Below, piece by piece: positions 43,901 to 56,600 of a stretch of DNA of 64,000 nt. A model generated the notes under the pieces. That model saw only the letters and a program-made list of their open reading frames with translations, was not told where the DNA came from and did not search any database. Origin of the DNA: Setophaga petechia. Lineage: Eukaryota > Chordata > Aves > Passeriformes > Parulidae. The stretch's first letter is position 1. Each line of letters opens with the position of its first letter. The stretch is from positions 30,661,166-30,725,165 of the forward strand of contig JANCRA010000009.1 in assembly GCA_024362935.1 (NCBI GenBank). Reading direction: 5' to 3'. Both the position numbers and the translations under genes were made by a program.

Positions 43901-46900
43901 CAAGTGCCTCTAGTCACCTACATCTAAGCATATTCGTTTTTCACAATGTCTCGCAAGAAGAAACTCTGCCTTCTAAGAAAACAACTCCCATGGTGTTTTA
44001 GAATTTAGAAGAAGGTCTGCAGAGTATTTTGCAAGAAGTAAAAGAAAGTTGTCCAAAACCCCTTCGATTCGAATTGTACTGGGAAAGGAAAATGCAGCAG
44101 AGTGGAAAGGTACTGTTATCTCTCACTTTGCCAGCTGTTTACAAAATGCCAGTGTTGTGCAGCCTTTAGCTTTGCAGCGTCCTGTAGCAAGTGCCTGTAG
44201 TCACCTACATCTAAGCAAATTCCTTTTTCACAATGTCTCGCAAGGAGAAACTCTGCCTGCTGAGAAAACATCTCCCATGGTGTTTTAGAAGGTACAAGAA
44301 GGTCTGCAGAGTGTTTTGCAAGAAGTAAAAGAAAGTTGTCCAATACTCTTTCGATTCGAATTTCACTGGGAAAGGAAAATGCAGGAGAGTGGAAAGGTAC
44401 TGTTATCTCTCAGTTTGCAAACTGTGCCACAATGCAAGTGTTGTGCAGCCATTACCTTTGCAGTGCACTGTAGCAAGTGCCTGTAGTCACCTACATCTAA
44501 GGAAATAGCTTTTTCACTGTATGTCCTAAGGAGAATCTTTGTCTGTTGAGAAAACAGCTCCCATGGTTTTTAAAAGGGTACAAGAAGGTCTGCAGAGTGT
44601 TTTGCAAGAAGTAAAAGAAAGTTGTCCAAAACCCCTTCGATTCAAATTTCACTGGGAAAGGAAAATGCAGGAGAGTGGAAATGTGCTGTTTTCTATCACT
44701 GTGCAAGCTGGACACACAATCCCAGTGTTGTGCAGCAATTAGCTTTTCACTGCACTGTAGTAAGTGCCTCTTGTTACCTACATCTAAGCAAAGTTCTTTT
44801 TTCCCCACGTCTCGCAAGGAGAAACTGTGCCAGTTAAGAAAAAATCTCCCATCGAGTTTTAGAGTTTGCACGCAGGTCTGCAGGGTGTTTTGCAAGAAGT
44901 AAAAGAAAGTTGTCCAAAACGCCTTTGATTCCAATATTAATGGCAATGGAATAGGCAGGAGAGTGGAAAGGTACTGTTTTCTTTCAGTGTTCAAGCTGCT
45001 TACAAAATGCCAGTGTTGTGTAGCCTTTAGCTTTGCAGTGCACTGTAGCAAGTGCCTCTAGTCACCTACATCTAAGCAAATAGCTTTTTCACTGTATCAC
45101 CTATGGAGAAACTTTGCCTTTTGAGAAATCAGCTCCCATGGTTTTTAAAAGTGTACAAGAAGGTCTGCAGAGTGTTTTGCAAGAAGTAAAAGAAAGTTGT
45201 CCAAAACCCCTAAAATTCGAATTGTACTGGGAAAGGAAAACGCAGGAGAGTGGAAAGGTACTGTTTTCTATCAGTTTGGAAACAGTGCCACAATGCGAGT
45301 GTTGTGCAGCCATTACCATTGCAGTACACTGTAGCAAGTGCCTCTAGTCACCTACATCTAAGGAAATAGCATTTTCAATGTATCTCCTAAGGAGAAACTT
45401 TGCCTGTTGAGAAAACAGCTCCCATGGTTTTTAAAAGGGTACAAGAAGGTCTGCAGAGTGTTTTGCAAGAAATAAAAGAAAGTTGTCCAAAACCCCTTCG
45501 ATTTGAATTGTACTGGGATAGGAAAATGCAGCAGAGTGGAAAGGCACTGTTTTCTCTCAGTTTGCAAGCTGTTTACAAAATGCCAGTGTTGTGCAGCCTT
45601 TAGCTTTGCAGCGTCCTGTAGCAAGTGCCTCTAGTCACCTACATCTAAGCAAATTTCTTTTTCACAATGTGACGCAAGGAGAAACTCTGCCTGCTGAGAA
45701 AACATCTCCCATGGTGTTTTAGAAGGTACAAGAAGGTCTGCAGAGTGTTTTGCTAGAAGTAAAAAAAAGGTGTCCAAAACCTCTTCGATTCGAATTTCAC
45801 TGGGAAAGGAAAATGCAGGAGAGTGGAAATGTACTGTTTTCTATCACTGTGCAAGCTGGACACACGATCCCAGTGTTGTGCAGCAATTAGCTTTTCAGTG
45901 CACTGTAGTAAGTGCCACTTGTTACCTACATCTAAGCAAAGTGCTTTTTTCCCCACGTCTCGCAAGGAGAAACTGTGCCAGTTAAGAAAAAATCTCCCAT
46001 CGAGTTTTAGAGTTTGCACGCAGGTCTGCAGGGTGTTTTGCAACAAGAAAAAGAAAGTTGTCCAAAACGCCTTTGATTCCAATATTAATGGCAATGGAAT
46101 AGGCAAGAGAGTGGAAAGGTACCGTTTTCTTTCAGTGTTCAAGCTGCTTACAAAATGCATGTGTTGTGTAGCCTTTAGCTTTGCAGTGCACTGTAGCAAG
46201 TGCCTCTAGTCACCTCCATCTAAGCATATTCGTTTTTCACAATGTCTCGCAAGAAGAAACTCTGCCTGCTGAGAAAACGTCTCCCATGCTGTTTTAGAAG
46301 GTACAAGAAGGTCTGCAGAGTGTTTTGCAAGAAGTAAAAGAAAGTTGTCCAAAACCCCTAAAATTCGAATTGTACTGGGAAAGGAAAATGCTGCAGAGTG
46401 GAAAGGTACGGTTTTCTCTCAGTTTGCATGCTGTTTACAAAATGCCAGTGTTGTGCAGCCTTTAGCTTTGCAGCGTCCTGTAGCAAGTGCCTCTAGTCAC
46501 CTACATCTAAGCAAATTCCTTTTTCATAATGTCACGCAAGGAGAAACTCTGCCTGCTGAGAAAACATCTCCCATGGTGTTTTAGAAGGTACAAGAAGGTC
46601 TGCAGAGTGTTTTGCAAGAAGTAAAAAAAAGTTGTCCAATACCCCTTCGATTCGAATTTCACTGGGAAAGAAAAATGCAGGAGAGTGCAGGGGTACTGTT
46701 TTCTCTCAGTTTGCAAACTGTGCCACCATGCAAGTGGTGTGCAGCCTTTAGCTTTGCAGTGCACTGCAGTAAGTGCCTCTGGTCACCTACATCTAAGCAA
46801 ATAGCTTTTCCACTGTATCACCTATGGAGAAACTCTGCCTGCTGAGAAAACATCTCCCATGGTTTTTAAAGGGTACAAGAAGGTCTGCAGAGTGTTTTGC

Positions 46901-47640
46901 AAGAAGTAAAAGAAAGTTGTCCAAACCCCTAAAATTCGAATTGTACTGGGAAAGGAAAATGCAGGAGAGTGGAAATGTACTGTTTTCTATTACTTTGCAA
47001 GCTGGACACACGATCCCAGTGTTGTGCAGCAATTAGCTTTTCAGTGCACTGTAGTAAGTGCCACTTGTTACCTACACCTAAGCAAAGTGCTTTTTTCCCC
47101 ACGTCTCGCAAGGAGAAACTGTGCCAGTCAAGAAAAAATCTCCCATCGAGTTTTAGAGTTTGCACGCAGGTCTGCAGGGTGTTTTGCAACAAGAAAAAGA
47201 AAGTTGTCCAAAATGCCTTTGATTCCAATATTAATGGCAATGGAATAGGCAGGAGAGTGGAAAGGTACTGTTTTCTTTCAGTGTTCAAGCTGCTTACAAA
47301 ATGCCAGTGTTGTGTAGCCTTTAGCTTTGCAGTGCACTGTAGCAAGTGCCTCTAGTCACCTAGATCTAAGCATATTCGTTTTTCACAATGTCTCGCAAGA
47401 AGAAACTCTGCCTTCTAAGAAAACATCTCCCATGGTGTTTTAGAATTTAGAAGAAGGTCTGCAGAGTATTTTGCAAGAAGTAAAAGAAAGTTGTCCAAAA
47501 CCCCTAAAATTCGAATTGTACTGGGAAAGGAAAATGCAGCAGAGTGGAAAGGTACTGTTATCTCTCACTTTGCCAGCTGTTTACAAAATGCCAGTGTTGT
47601 GCAGCCTTTAGCTTTGCAGCGTCCTGTAGCAAGTTCCTCT
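40901..47640 (+). repeat. Duplicated satellite segment, offset 4869 bp
   Basis: About 40,901-42,640 matches about 45,770-47,510. Corresponding landmarks are 40901/45770, 41476/46345, 41743/46612, 42060/46929. Shared rare variants include AAAATGCATGTG, CACCTCCATC, CATGCTGTTTTAG, and TTGTCCAAACCCC with one C fewer. The offset equals 17 monomers. Confidence 0.88.
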
Positions 47641-50600
47641 AGTCACCTACATCGAAGCAAATTCCTTTTTCACAATGTCTCGCAAGGAGAAACTCTGCCT
47701 GCTGAGAAAACATCTCCCATGGTGTTTTAGAAGGTACAAGAAGGTCTGCAGAGTGTTTTGCAAGAAGTAAAAGAAAGTTGTCCAAAACCCCTTCGATTCG
47801 AATTGCACTGGGAAAGGAAAATGCAGGAGAGTGGAAATGTACTGTTTTCTATCACTGTGCAAGCTGGACACACGATCCCAGTGTTGTGCAGTAATTAGCT
47901 TTTCAGTGCACTGTAGTAAGTGCCTCTTGTTACCTACATCTAAGCAAAGTGCTTTTTTCCCCACGTCTCGCAAGGAGAAGCTGTGCCAGTCAAGAAAAAA
48001 TCTCCCATCGAGTTTTAGAGTTTGCACGCAGGTCTGCAGGGTGTTTTGCAACAAGAAAAAGAAAGTTGTCCAAAATGCCTTTGATTCCAATATGAATGGC
48101 AATGGAATAGGCAGGAGAGTGGAAAGGTACTGTCTTCTTTCAGTTTGCAAGCTGCTTGCAAAATGCCAGTGTTGTGTAGCCTTTAGCTTTGTAGTGCACT
48201 GTAGCAAGTGCCTCTAGTCACCTACATCTGATTATATTCCTTTTTCACAATGTCTCGCAAGAAGAAACTCTGCCTTCTAAGAAAACAACTCCCATGGTGT
48301 TTTAGAATTTAGAAGAAGGTCTGCAGAGTATTTTGCAAGAAGTAAAATAAAGTTGTCCAAAACCCCTTCGATTCGAATTTCAATGGGAAAGGAAAATGCA
48401 GCAGAGTGGAAAGGTACTTTTCTCTCTCAGTTTGCAAACTGTGCCACAATGCAAGTGTTGTGCAGCCATTACCTTTGCAGTGCACTGTATCAAGTGCCTG
48501 TAGTCACCTTCATCTAAGGAAATAGCTTTTTCACTGTATCTCCTAAGGAGAAACTTTGTCTGTTGAGAAAACAGCTCCCATGGTTTTTAAAAGGGTACAA
48601 GGAGGTCTGCAGAGTGTTTTGCAAGAAGTAAAAGAAAGTTGTCCAAAACCCCTTCGATTCGAATTTCACTGGGAAAGGAAAATGCAGGAGAGTGGAAATG
48701 TACTGTTTTCTATCACTGTGCAAGCTGGACACACAATCCCAGTGTTGTGAAGCAATTAGCTTTTCACTGCACTGTAGTAAGTGCCTCTTGTTACCTACAT
48801 CTAAGCAAAGTGCTTTTTTCCCCACGTCTCGCAAGGAGAAACTGTGCCAGTTAAGAAAAATTCTCCCATCGAGTTTTAGAGTTTGCACGCAGGGTCTGCA
48901 GGGTGTTTTGCAACAAGAAAAAGAAAGTTGTCCAAAACGCCTTTGATTCCAATATTAATGGCAATGGAATAGGCAGGAGAGTGGAAAGGTACTGTTTCCT
49001 TTCAGTGTTCAAGCTGCTTACAAAATGCCAGTGTTGTGTAGCCTTTAGCTTTGCAGTGCACTGTAGCAAGTGCCTCTAGTCACCTACATCTAAGCAAATA
49101 GCTTTTTCACTGTATCACCTATGGAGAAACTTTGCCTTTTGAGAAAACAGCTCCCATGGTTTTTAAAAGGGTACAAGAAGGTCTGCAGAGTGTTTTGCAA
49201 GAAGTAAAAGAAACTTGTCCAAAACCCCTAAAATTCGAATTGTACTGGGAAAGGAAAACGCAGGAGAGTGGAAAGGTACTGTTTTCTATCAGTTTGGAAA
49301 CAGTGCCACAATGCGAGTGTTGTGCAGCCATTACCATTGCAGTACACTGTGGCAAGTCCCTCTAGTCACCTACATCTAAGGAAATAGCATTTTCAATGTA
49401 TCTCCTAAGGAGAAACTTTGCCTGTTGAGAAAAGAGCTCCCATGGTTTTAAAAAGGGTACAAGAATGTCTGCAGTGTGTTCTGCAAGAAGTAAAAGAAAG
49501 TTGTCCAAAACCCCTAAAATTCGAATTGTACTGGGAAAGGAAAATGCAGCAGAGTGGAAAGGTACTGTTTTCTCTCAGTCTGCAAACTGTTTACAAAATG
49601 CCAGTGTTGTGCAGCCTTTAGCTTTGCAGCGTTCTGTAGCAAGTGCCTCTAGTCACCTACATCTAAGCAAATTCCTTTTTCACAATGTCTCGCAAGGAGA
49701 AACTCTGCCTGCTGAGAAAACATCTCCCATGGTGTTTTAGAAGGTACAAGAAGGTCTGCAGAGTGTTTTGCAAGAAGTAAAAAAAAGTTATCCAATACCC
49801 CTTCGATTCGAATTTCACTGGGAAATGAAAATGCAGGAGAGTGCAGGGGTTCTGTTTTCTCTCAGTTTGCAAACTGTGCCACAATGCAAGTGGTGTGCAG
49901 CCTTTAGCTTTGCAGTGCACTGTAGTAAGTGCCTCTGGTCACCTACATCTAAGCAAATAGCTTTTCCACTGTATCACCTATGGAGAAACTCTGCCTGCTG
50001 AGAAAACATCTCCCATGGTTTTTAAAAGGGTACAAGAAGGTCTGCAGAGTGTTTTGCAAGAAGTAAAATAAAGTGTTCCAAACCCCTAAAATTCGAATTG
50101 TACTGGGAAAGGAAAATGCAACAGAGTGGAAAGGTACTGTTTTCTCTCAGTTTGCAAGCTGCTTACAAAATTCCAGTGTTGTGCAGCCTTTAGCTTTGCA
50201 GCGTCCTGTAGCAGATGCCTGTAGTCACCTACATCTAAGCATATTCCTTTTTCACAATGTCTCGCAAGGAGAAACCTTTCCTGCTGAGAAAACGTCTCCC
50301 ATGGTGTTTTAGAAGGTACAAGACGGTCTGCAGAGTGTTTTGCAAGAAGTAAAAGAAAGTTGTCCAAAACCTCTTCGATTCGAATTTCACTGGGAAAGGA
50401 AAATGCAGGAGAGTGGAAATGTACTGTTTTCTATCACTTTGCAAGCTGGACACACGATGCCAGTGTTGTGCAGCAATTAGCTTTTCAGTGCACTGTAGTA
50501 AGTGCCACTTGTTACCTACATCTAAGCAAAGTGCTTTTTTCCCCACGTCTCGCAAGGAGAAACTGTGCCAGTTAAGAAAAAATCTCCCATCGAGTTTTAG

Positions 50601-52900
50601 AGTTTGCACGCAGGTCTGCAGGGAGTTTTGCAACAAGAAAAAGAAAGTTGTCCAAAATGCCTTTGATTCCAATATTAATGGCAATGGAATAGGCAGGAGA
50701 GTGGAAAGGTACTGTCTTCTTTCAGTTTGCAAGCTGCTTACAAAATGCCAGTGTTGTGTAGCTTTGCAGTGCACTGTAGCAAGTGCCTCTAGTCACCTAC
50801 ATCGAAGCATATTCGTTTTTCACAATGTCTCGCAAGAAGAAACTCTGCCTTCTAAGAAAACAACTCCCATGGTGTTTTAGAATTTAGAAGAAGGTCTGCA
50901 CAGTATTTTGCAAGAAGTAAAAGAAAGTTGTCCAAAACCCCTTCGATTCGAATTGTACTGGGAAAGGAAAATGCAGCAGAGTGGAAAGGTACTGTTATCT
51001 CTCACTTTGCCAGCTGTTTACAAAATGCCAGTGTTGTGCAGCCTTTAGCTTTGCAGCGTCCTGTAGCAAGTGCCTGTAGTCACCTACATCTAAGCAAATT
51101 CCTTTTTCACAATGTCTCGCAAGGAGAAACTCTGCCTGCTGAGAAAACATCTCCCATGGTCTTTTAGAAGGTACAAGAAGGTCTGCAGAGTGTTTTGCAA
51201 GAAATAAAAGAAAGTTGTCCAATACTCTTTCGATTCGAATTTCACTGGGAAAGGAAAATGCAGGAGAGTGGAAAGGTACTGTTATCTCTCAGTTTGCAAA
51301 CTGTGCCACAATGCAAGTGTTGTGCAGCCATTACCTTTGCAGTGCACTGTAGCAAGTGCCTGTAGTCACCTACATCTAAGGAAATAGCTTTTTCACTGTA
51401 TGTCCTAAGGAGAATCTTTGTCTGTTGAGAAAACAGCTCCCATGGTTTTTAAAAGGGTACAAGAAGGTCTGCAGAGTGTTTTGCAAGAAGTAAAAGAAAG
51501 TTGTCCAAAACCCCTTCGATTCGAATTGCACTGGGAAAGGAAAATGCAGGAGAGTGGAAATGTGCTGTTTTCTATCACTGTGCAAGCTGGACACACAATC
51601 CCAGTGTTGTGCAGCAATTAGCTTTTCACTGCACTGTAGTAAGTGCCTCTTGTTACCTACATCTAAGCAAAGTGCTTTTTTCCCCACGTCTCGCAAGGAG
51701 AAACTGTGCTAGTTAAGAAAAAATCTCCCATCGAGTTTTAGAGTTTGCACGCAGGTCTGCAGGGTGTTTTGCAAGAAGTAAAAGAAAGTTGTCCAAAACG
51801 CCTTTGATTCCAGTATTAATGGCAATGGAATAGGCAGGAGAGTGGAAAGGTACTGTTTTCTTTCAGTGTTCAAGCTGCTTACAAAATGCATGTGTTGTGT
51901 AGCCTTTAGCTTTGCAGTGCACTGTAGCAAGTGCCTCTAGTCACCTACATCTAAGCAAATAGCTTTTTCACTGTATCACCTATGGAGAAACTTTGCCTTT
52001 TGAGAAAACAGCTCCCATGGTTTTTAAAAGTGTACAAGAAGGTCTGCAGAGTGTTTTGCAAGAAGTAAAAGAAAGTTGTCCAAAACCCCTAAAATTCGAA
52101 TTGTACTGGGAAAGGAAAACGCAGGAGAGTGGAAAGGTACTGTTTTCTATCAGTTTGGAAACAGTGCCACAATGCGAGTGTTGTGCAGCCATTACCATTG
52201 CAGTACACTGTAGCAAGTGCCTCTAGTCACCTACATCTAAGGAAATAGCATTTTCAATGTATCTCCTAAGGAGAAACTTTGCCTGTTGAGAAAACAGCTC
52301 CCATGGTTTTTAAAAGGGTACAAGAAGGTCTGCAGAGTGTTTTGCAAGAAATAAAAGAAAGTTGTCCAAAACCCCTTCGATTTGAATTGTACTGGGATAG
52401 GAAAATGCAGCAGAGTGGAAAGGCACTGTTTTCTCTCAGTTTGCAAGCTGTTTACAAAATGCCAGTGTTGTGCAGCCTTTAGCTTTGCAGCGTCCTGTAG
52501 CAAGTGCCTCTAGTCACCTACATCTAAGCAAATTTCTTTTTCACAATGTGACGCAAGGAGAAACTCTGCCTGCTGAGAAAACATCTCCCATGGTGTTTGA
52601 GAAGGTACAAGAAGGTCTGCAGAGTGTTTTGCTAGAAGTAAAAAAAAGGTGTCCAAAACCTCTTCGATTCGAATTTCACTGGGAAAGGAAAATGCAGGAG
52701 AGTGGAAATGTGCTGTTTTCTATCACTGTGCAAGCTGGACACACGATGCCAGTGTTGTGCAGCAATTAGCTTTTCAGTGCACTGTAGTAAGTGCCACTTG
52801 TTACCTACATCTAAGCAAAGTGCTTTTTTCCCCACGTCTCGCAAGGAGAAACTGTGCCAGTTAAGAAAAAATCTCCCATCGAGTTTTAGAGTTTGCACGC
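42620..52900 (+). repeat. Duplicated satellite segment, offset 6879 bp
   Basis: About 42,700-46,000 matches about 49,580-52,880. Landmark pairs are 43194/50073, 43481/50360, 44049/50928, 45114/51993, 45400/52279 and 45770/52649. A shared 7-bp deletion (TGTGTAGCTTTGCAG in place of TGTGTAGCCTTTAGCTTTGC) occurs near 43880 and 50759, and the shared AAATAAAGTGTTCC near 43188 and 50067. The offset is 24 monomers. Confidence 0.88.
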
Positions 52901-53699
52901 AGGTCTGCAGGGTGTTTTGCAACAAGATAAAGAAAGTTGCCCAAAACGCCTTCGATTCCAATATTAATGGCAATGGAATAGGCAGGAGAGTGGAAAGGTA
53001 CTGTTTTCTTTCAGTTTGCAAGCTGCTTACAAAATGCATGTGTTGTGTAGCCTTTAGCTTTGCAGTGCACTGTAGCAAGTGCCTCTAGTCACCTACATCT
53101 AAGCAAATAGCTTTTTCACTGTATCACCTATGGAGAAACTTTGCCTTTTGAGAAAACAGCTCTCATGGTTTTTAAAAGGGTACAAGAAGGTCTGCAGAGT
53201 GTTTTGCAAGAAGTAAAAGAAAGTTGTCCAAACCCCTAAAATTCGAATTGTACTGGGAAAGGAAAATGCAACAGAGTGGAAAGGTACTGTTTTCTCTCAG
53301 TTTGCAAGCTGCTTACAAAATGCCAGTGCTGTGCAGCCTTTAGCTTTGCAGCGTCCTGTAGCAGATGCCTGTAGTCACCTACATCGAAGCATATTCCTTT
53401 TTCACAATGCCTTGCAAGGAGAAACTCTGCCTGCTGAAAAAAAGTCTCCCATGGTGTTTTAGAAGGTACAAGACGGTCTGCAGAGTGTTTTGCAAGAAGT
53501 AAAAGAAAGTTGTCCAAAACCCCTTCGATTCGAATTGTACTGGGAAAGGAAAATGCAGCAGAGTGGAAAGGTACTGTTGTCTCTCACTTTGCCAGCTGTT
53601 TACAAAATGCCAGTGTTGTGCAGCCTTTAGCTTTGCAGCGTCCTGTAACAAGTGCCTGTAGTCACCTACATCTAAGCAAATTAATTTTCACAATGTCTC

Positions 53700-56600
53700 G
53701 CAAGGAGAAACTCTTCCTGCTGAGAAAACATCTCCCATGGTGTTTTAGAAAGTACAAGAAGGTCTGCACAGTGTTTTGCAAGAAGCAAAATAAAGTTGTC
53801 CAAAACCCCTTCGACTCGAATTTCAATGGGAAAGGAAAATGCAGGAGAGTGGAAACGTACTGTTATCTCTCAGTTTTCAAACTGTGCCACAATGCAAGTG
53901 TTGTGCAGCCATTACCTTTGCAGTGCACTGTAGCAAGTGCCTGTAGTCACCTACATCTAAGCATATTCGTTTTTCACAGTGTCTCGCAAGGAGAAACTCT
54001 GCCTTCTCAGGAAACATCTCCCATGGTGTTTTAGAATGTAGAAGAAGGTCTGCAGAGTGTTTTGCAAGAAGTAAAAGAAAGTTGTCCAAAACCCCTAAAA
54101 TTCGAATTGTACTGGGAAAGGAAAATGCAGGAGAGTGGAAAGGTACTGTTTTCTCTCAGTTTAGAAGCTGTTTACAAAATGCCAGTGTTGTGCAGCCTTT
54201 AGCTTTGCAGCGTCCTGTAGCAAGTGCCTCTAGCCACCTACACCTAAGCAAATTCCTTTTTCACAATGTCTCGCAAGGAGAAACTCTGCCTGCTGAGAAA
54301 ACATCTCCCATGGTGTTTTAGAAAGTACAAGAAGGTCTGCACAGTGTTTTGCAAGAAGTAAAAGAAAGTTGTCCAAAACCCCTTTGATTCGAATTTCACT
54401 GGGAAAGGAAAATGCAGGAGAGTGCAGGGGTACTGTTTTCTATCACTGTGCAACCTGGACACACAATCCCAGTGTTGTGCAGCAATTAGCTTTTCAGTGT
54501 ACTGTAGTAAGTGCCTCTTGTTACCTACATCTAAGCAAAGTGCTTTTTTCCCCACGTCTCGCAAGGAGAAACTGTGCCAGTTAAGAAAAAATCTCCCATC
54601 GAGTTTTAGAGTTTGCACGCAGGTCTGCAGGGTGTTTTGAAACAAGAAAAAGAAAGTTGTCCAAAACGCCTTCGATTCCAATATCAATGGCAATGGAATA
54701 GGCAGGAGAGTGGAAAGGTACTGTTTTCTTTCAGTGTTCAAGCTGCTTACAAAATGCATGTGTAATGTAGCCTTTAGCTTTGCAGTGCACTGTAGCAAGT
54801 GCCTCTAGTCACCGACATCTAAGCAAATAGCTTTTTCACTGTATCACCTATGGAGAAACTTTGCCTGTTGAGAAAACAGCTCCCATGGTTTTTAAAAGGG
54901 TACAAGAAGGTCTGCAGAGTGTTTTGCAAGAAGTAAAATAAAGTTGTCCAAAACCCCTTCGATTCGAATTGTACTGGGAAAGGAAAACGCAGGAGAGTGG
55001 AAATGTACTGTTTTCTATCAGTTTGGAAACAGTGCCACAATGCGAATGTGTTGTGCAGCCATTACCATTGCAGTGCACTGTAGCAAGTGCCTCTAGTCAC
55101 CTACATCTAAGGAAATAGCATTTTCAATGTATCTCCTAAGGAGAAACTTTGCCTTTTGAGAAAACATCTCCCATGGTTTTTAAAAGGGTACAAGAAGGTC
55201 AGCAGACTGTTTTGCAAGAAGTAATAGAAAGTTGTCCAAAACCCCTAAAATTCAAATTTTACTGGGAAAGGAAAATGCAGCAGAGTGGAAAGGTACTGTT
55301 TTCTCTCACTTTGCCAGCTGTCTACAAAATGCCAGTGTTGTGCAGCCTTTAGCTTTGCAGCGTCCTGTAGCAAGTGCCCCTAGTAACATACATCTAAGCA
55401 AATTCCTTTTTCAAAATGTCTCGCAAGGAGAAACTCTGCCTGCTGAGAAAACATCTCCCATGGTGTTTTGGAAGGTACAAGAAGGTCTGCAGAGTGTTTT
55501 GCAAGAAGTAAAAGAAAGTTTTCCAAAACCCCTTCGATTCAAATTGTACTGGGAAAGGAAAATGCAGCAGAGTGGAAAGGTACTGTTTTCTCTCAGTCTG
55601 CAAACTGTTTACAAAATGCCAGTGTTGTGCAGCCTTTAGCTTTGCAGCGTCCTGTAGGAAGTGCCTGTAGTCACCTACATCTAAGCATATTCCTTTTTCA
55701 CAATGTGTCGCAAGGAGAAACTTTGCCTGTTGAGAAAACATCTCCCATGGTGTTTTAGAAGGTACAAGAAGGTCTGCAGAGTGTTTTGCAAGAAGTAAAA
55801 GAAAGTTGTCCAAAACCCCTAAAATTCGAATTGTACTGGGAAAGGAAAATGCAGGAGAGTGGAAAGGTACTGTTTTCTATCACTTTGCAATCTGGACACA
55901 CAATCCCAGTGTTGTGCAGCAATTAGCTTTTCAGTGCACTGTAGTAAGTGCCTCTTGTTACCTACATCTAAGCAAAGTGCTTTTTTCCCCACGTCTCGCA
56001 AGGAGAAACTGTGCCAGTTAAGAAAAAATCTCCCATCGAGTTTTAGAGTTTGCACGCAGGTCTGCAGGTTGTTTTGCAACAAGAAAAAGAAAGTTGTCCA
56101 AAACGCCTTCGATTCCAATATTAATGGCAATGGAATAGGCAGGAGAGTGGAAAGGTACTGTTTTCTTTCAGTTTGCAAGCTGCTTACAAAATGCCAGTGT
56201 TGTGCAGCCTTTAGCTTTGCAGTGCACTGTAGCAAGTGCCTCTAGTCACCTACATCTAAGCATATTCGTTTTTCACAATGTCTCGCAAGGAGAAACTCTG
56301 CCTTCTCAGAAAACATCTCCCATGGTGTTTTAGAATGTAGAAGAAGGTCTGCAGAGTGTTTTGCAAGAAGTAAAAGAAAGTTGTCCAAAACCCCTAAAAT
56401 TCGAATTGTACTGGGAAAGGAAAATGCAGGAGAGTGGAAAGGTACTGTTATCTCTCACTTTGCCCGCTGTTTACAAAATGCCAGTGTTGTGCAGCCTTTA
56501 GCTTTGCAGCGTCCTGTAGCAGATGCCTGTAGTCACCTACATCTAAGCAAATTCCTTTTTCACAATATCTCGGAAGGAGAAACTCTGCCTGCTGAGAAAA

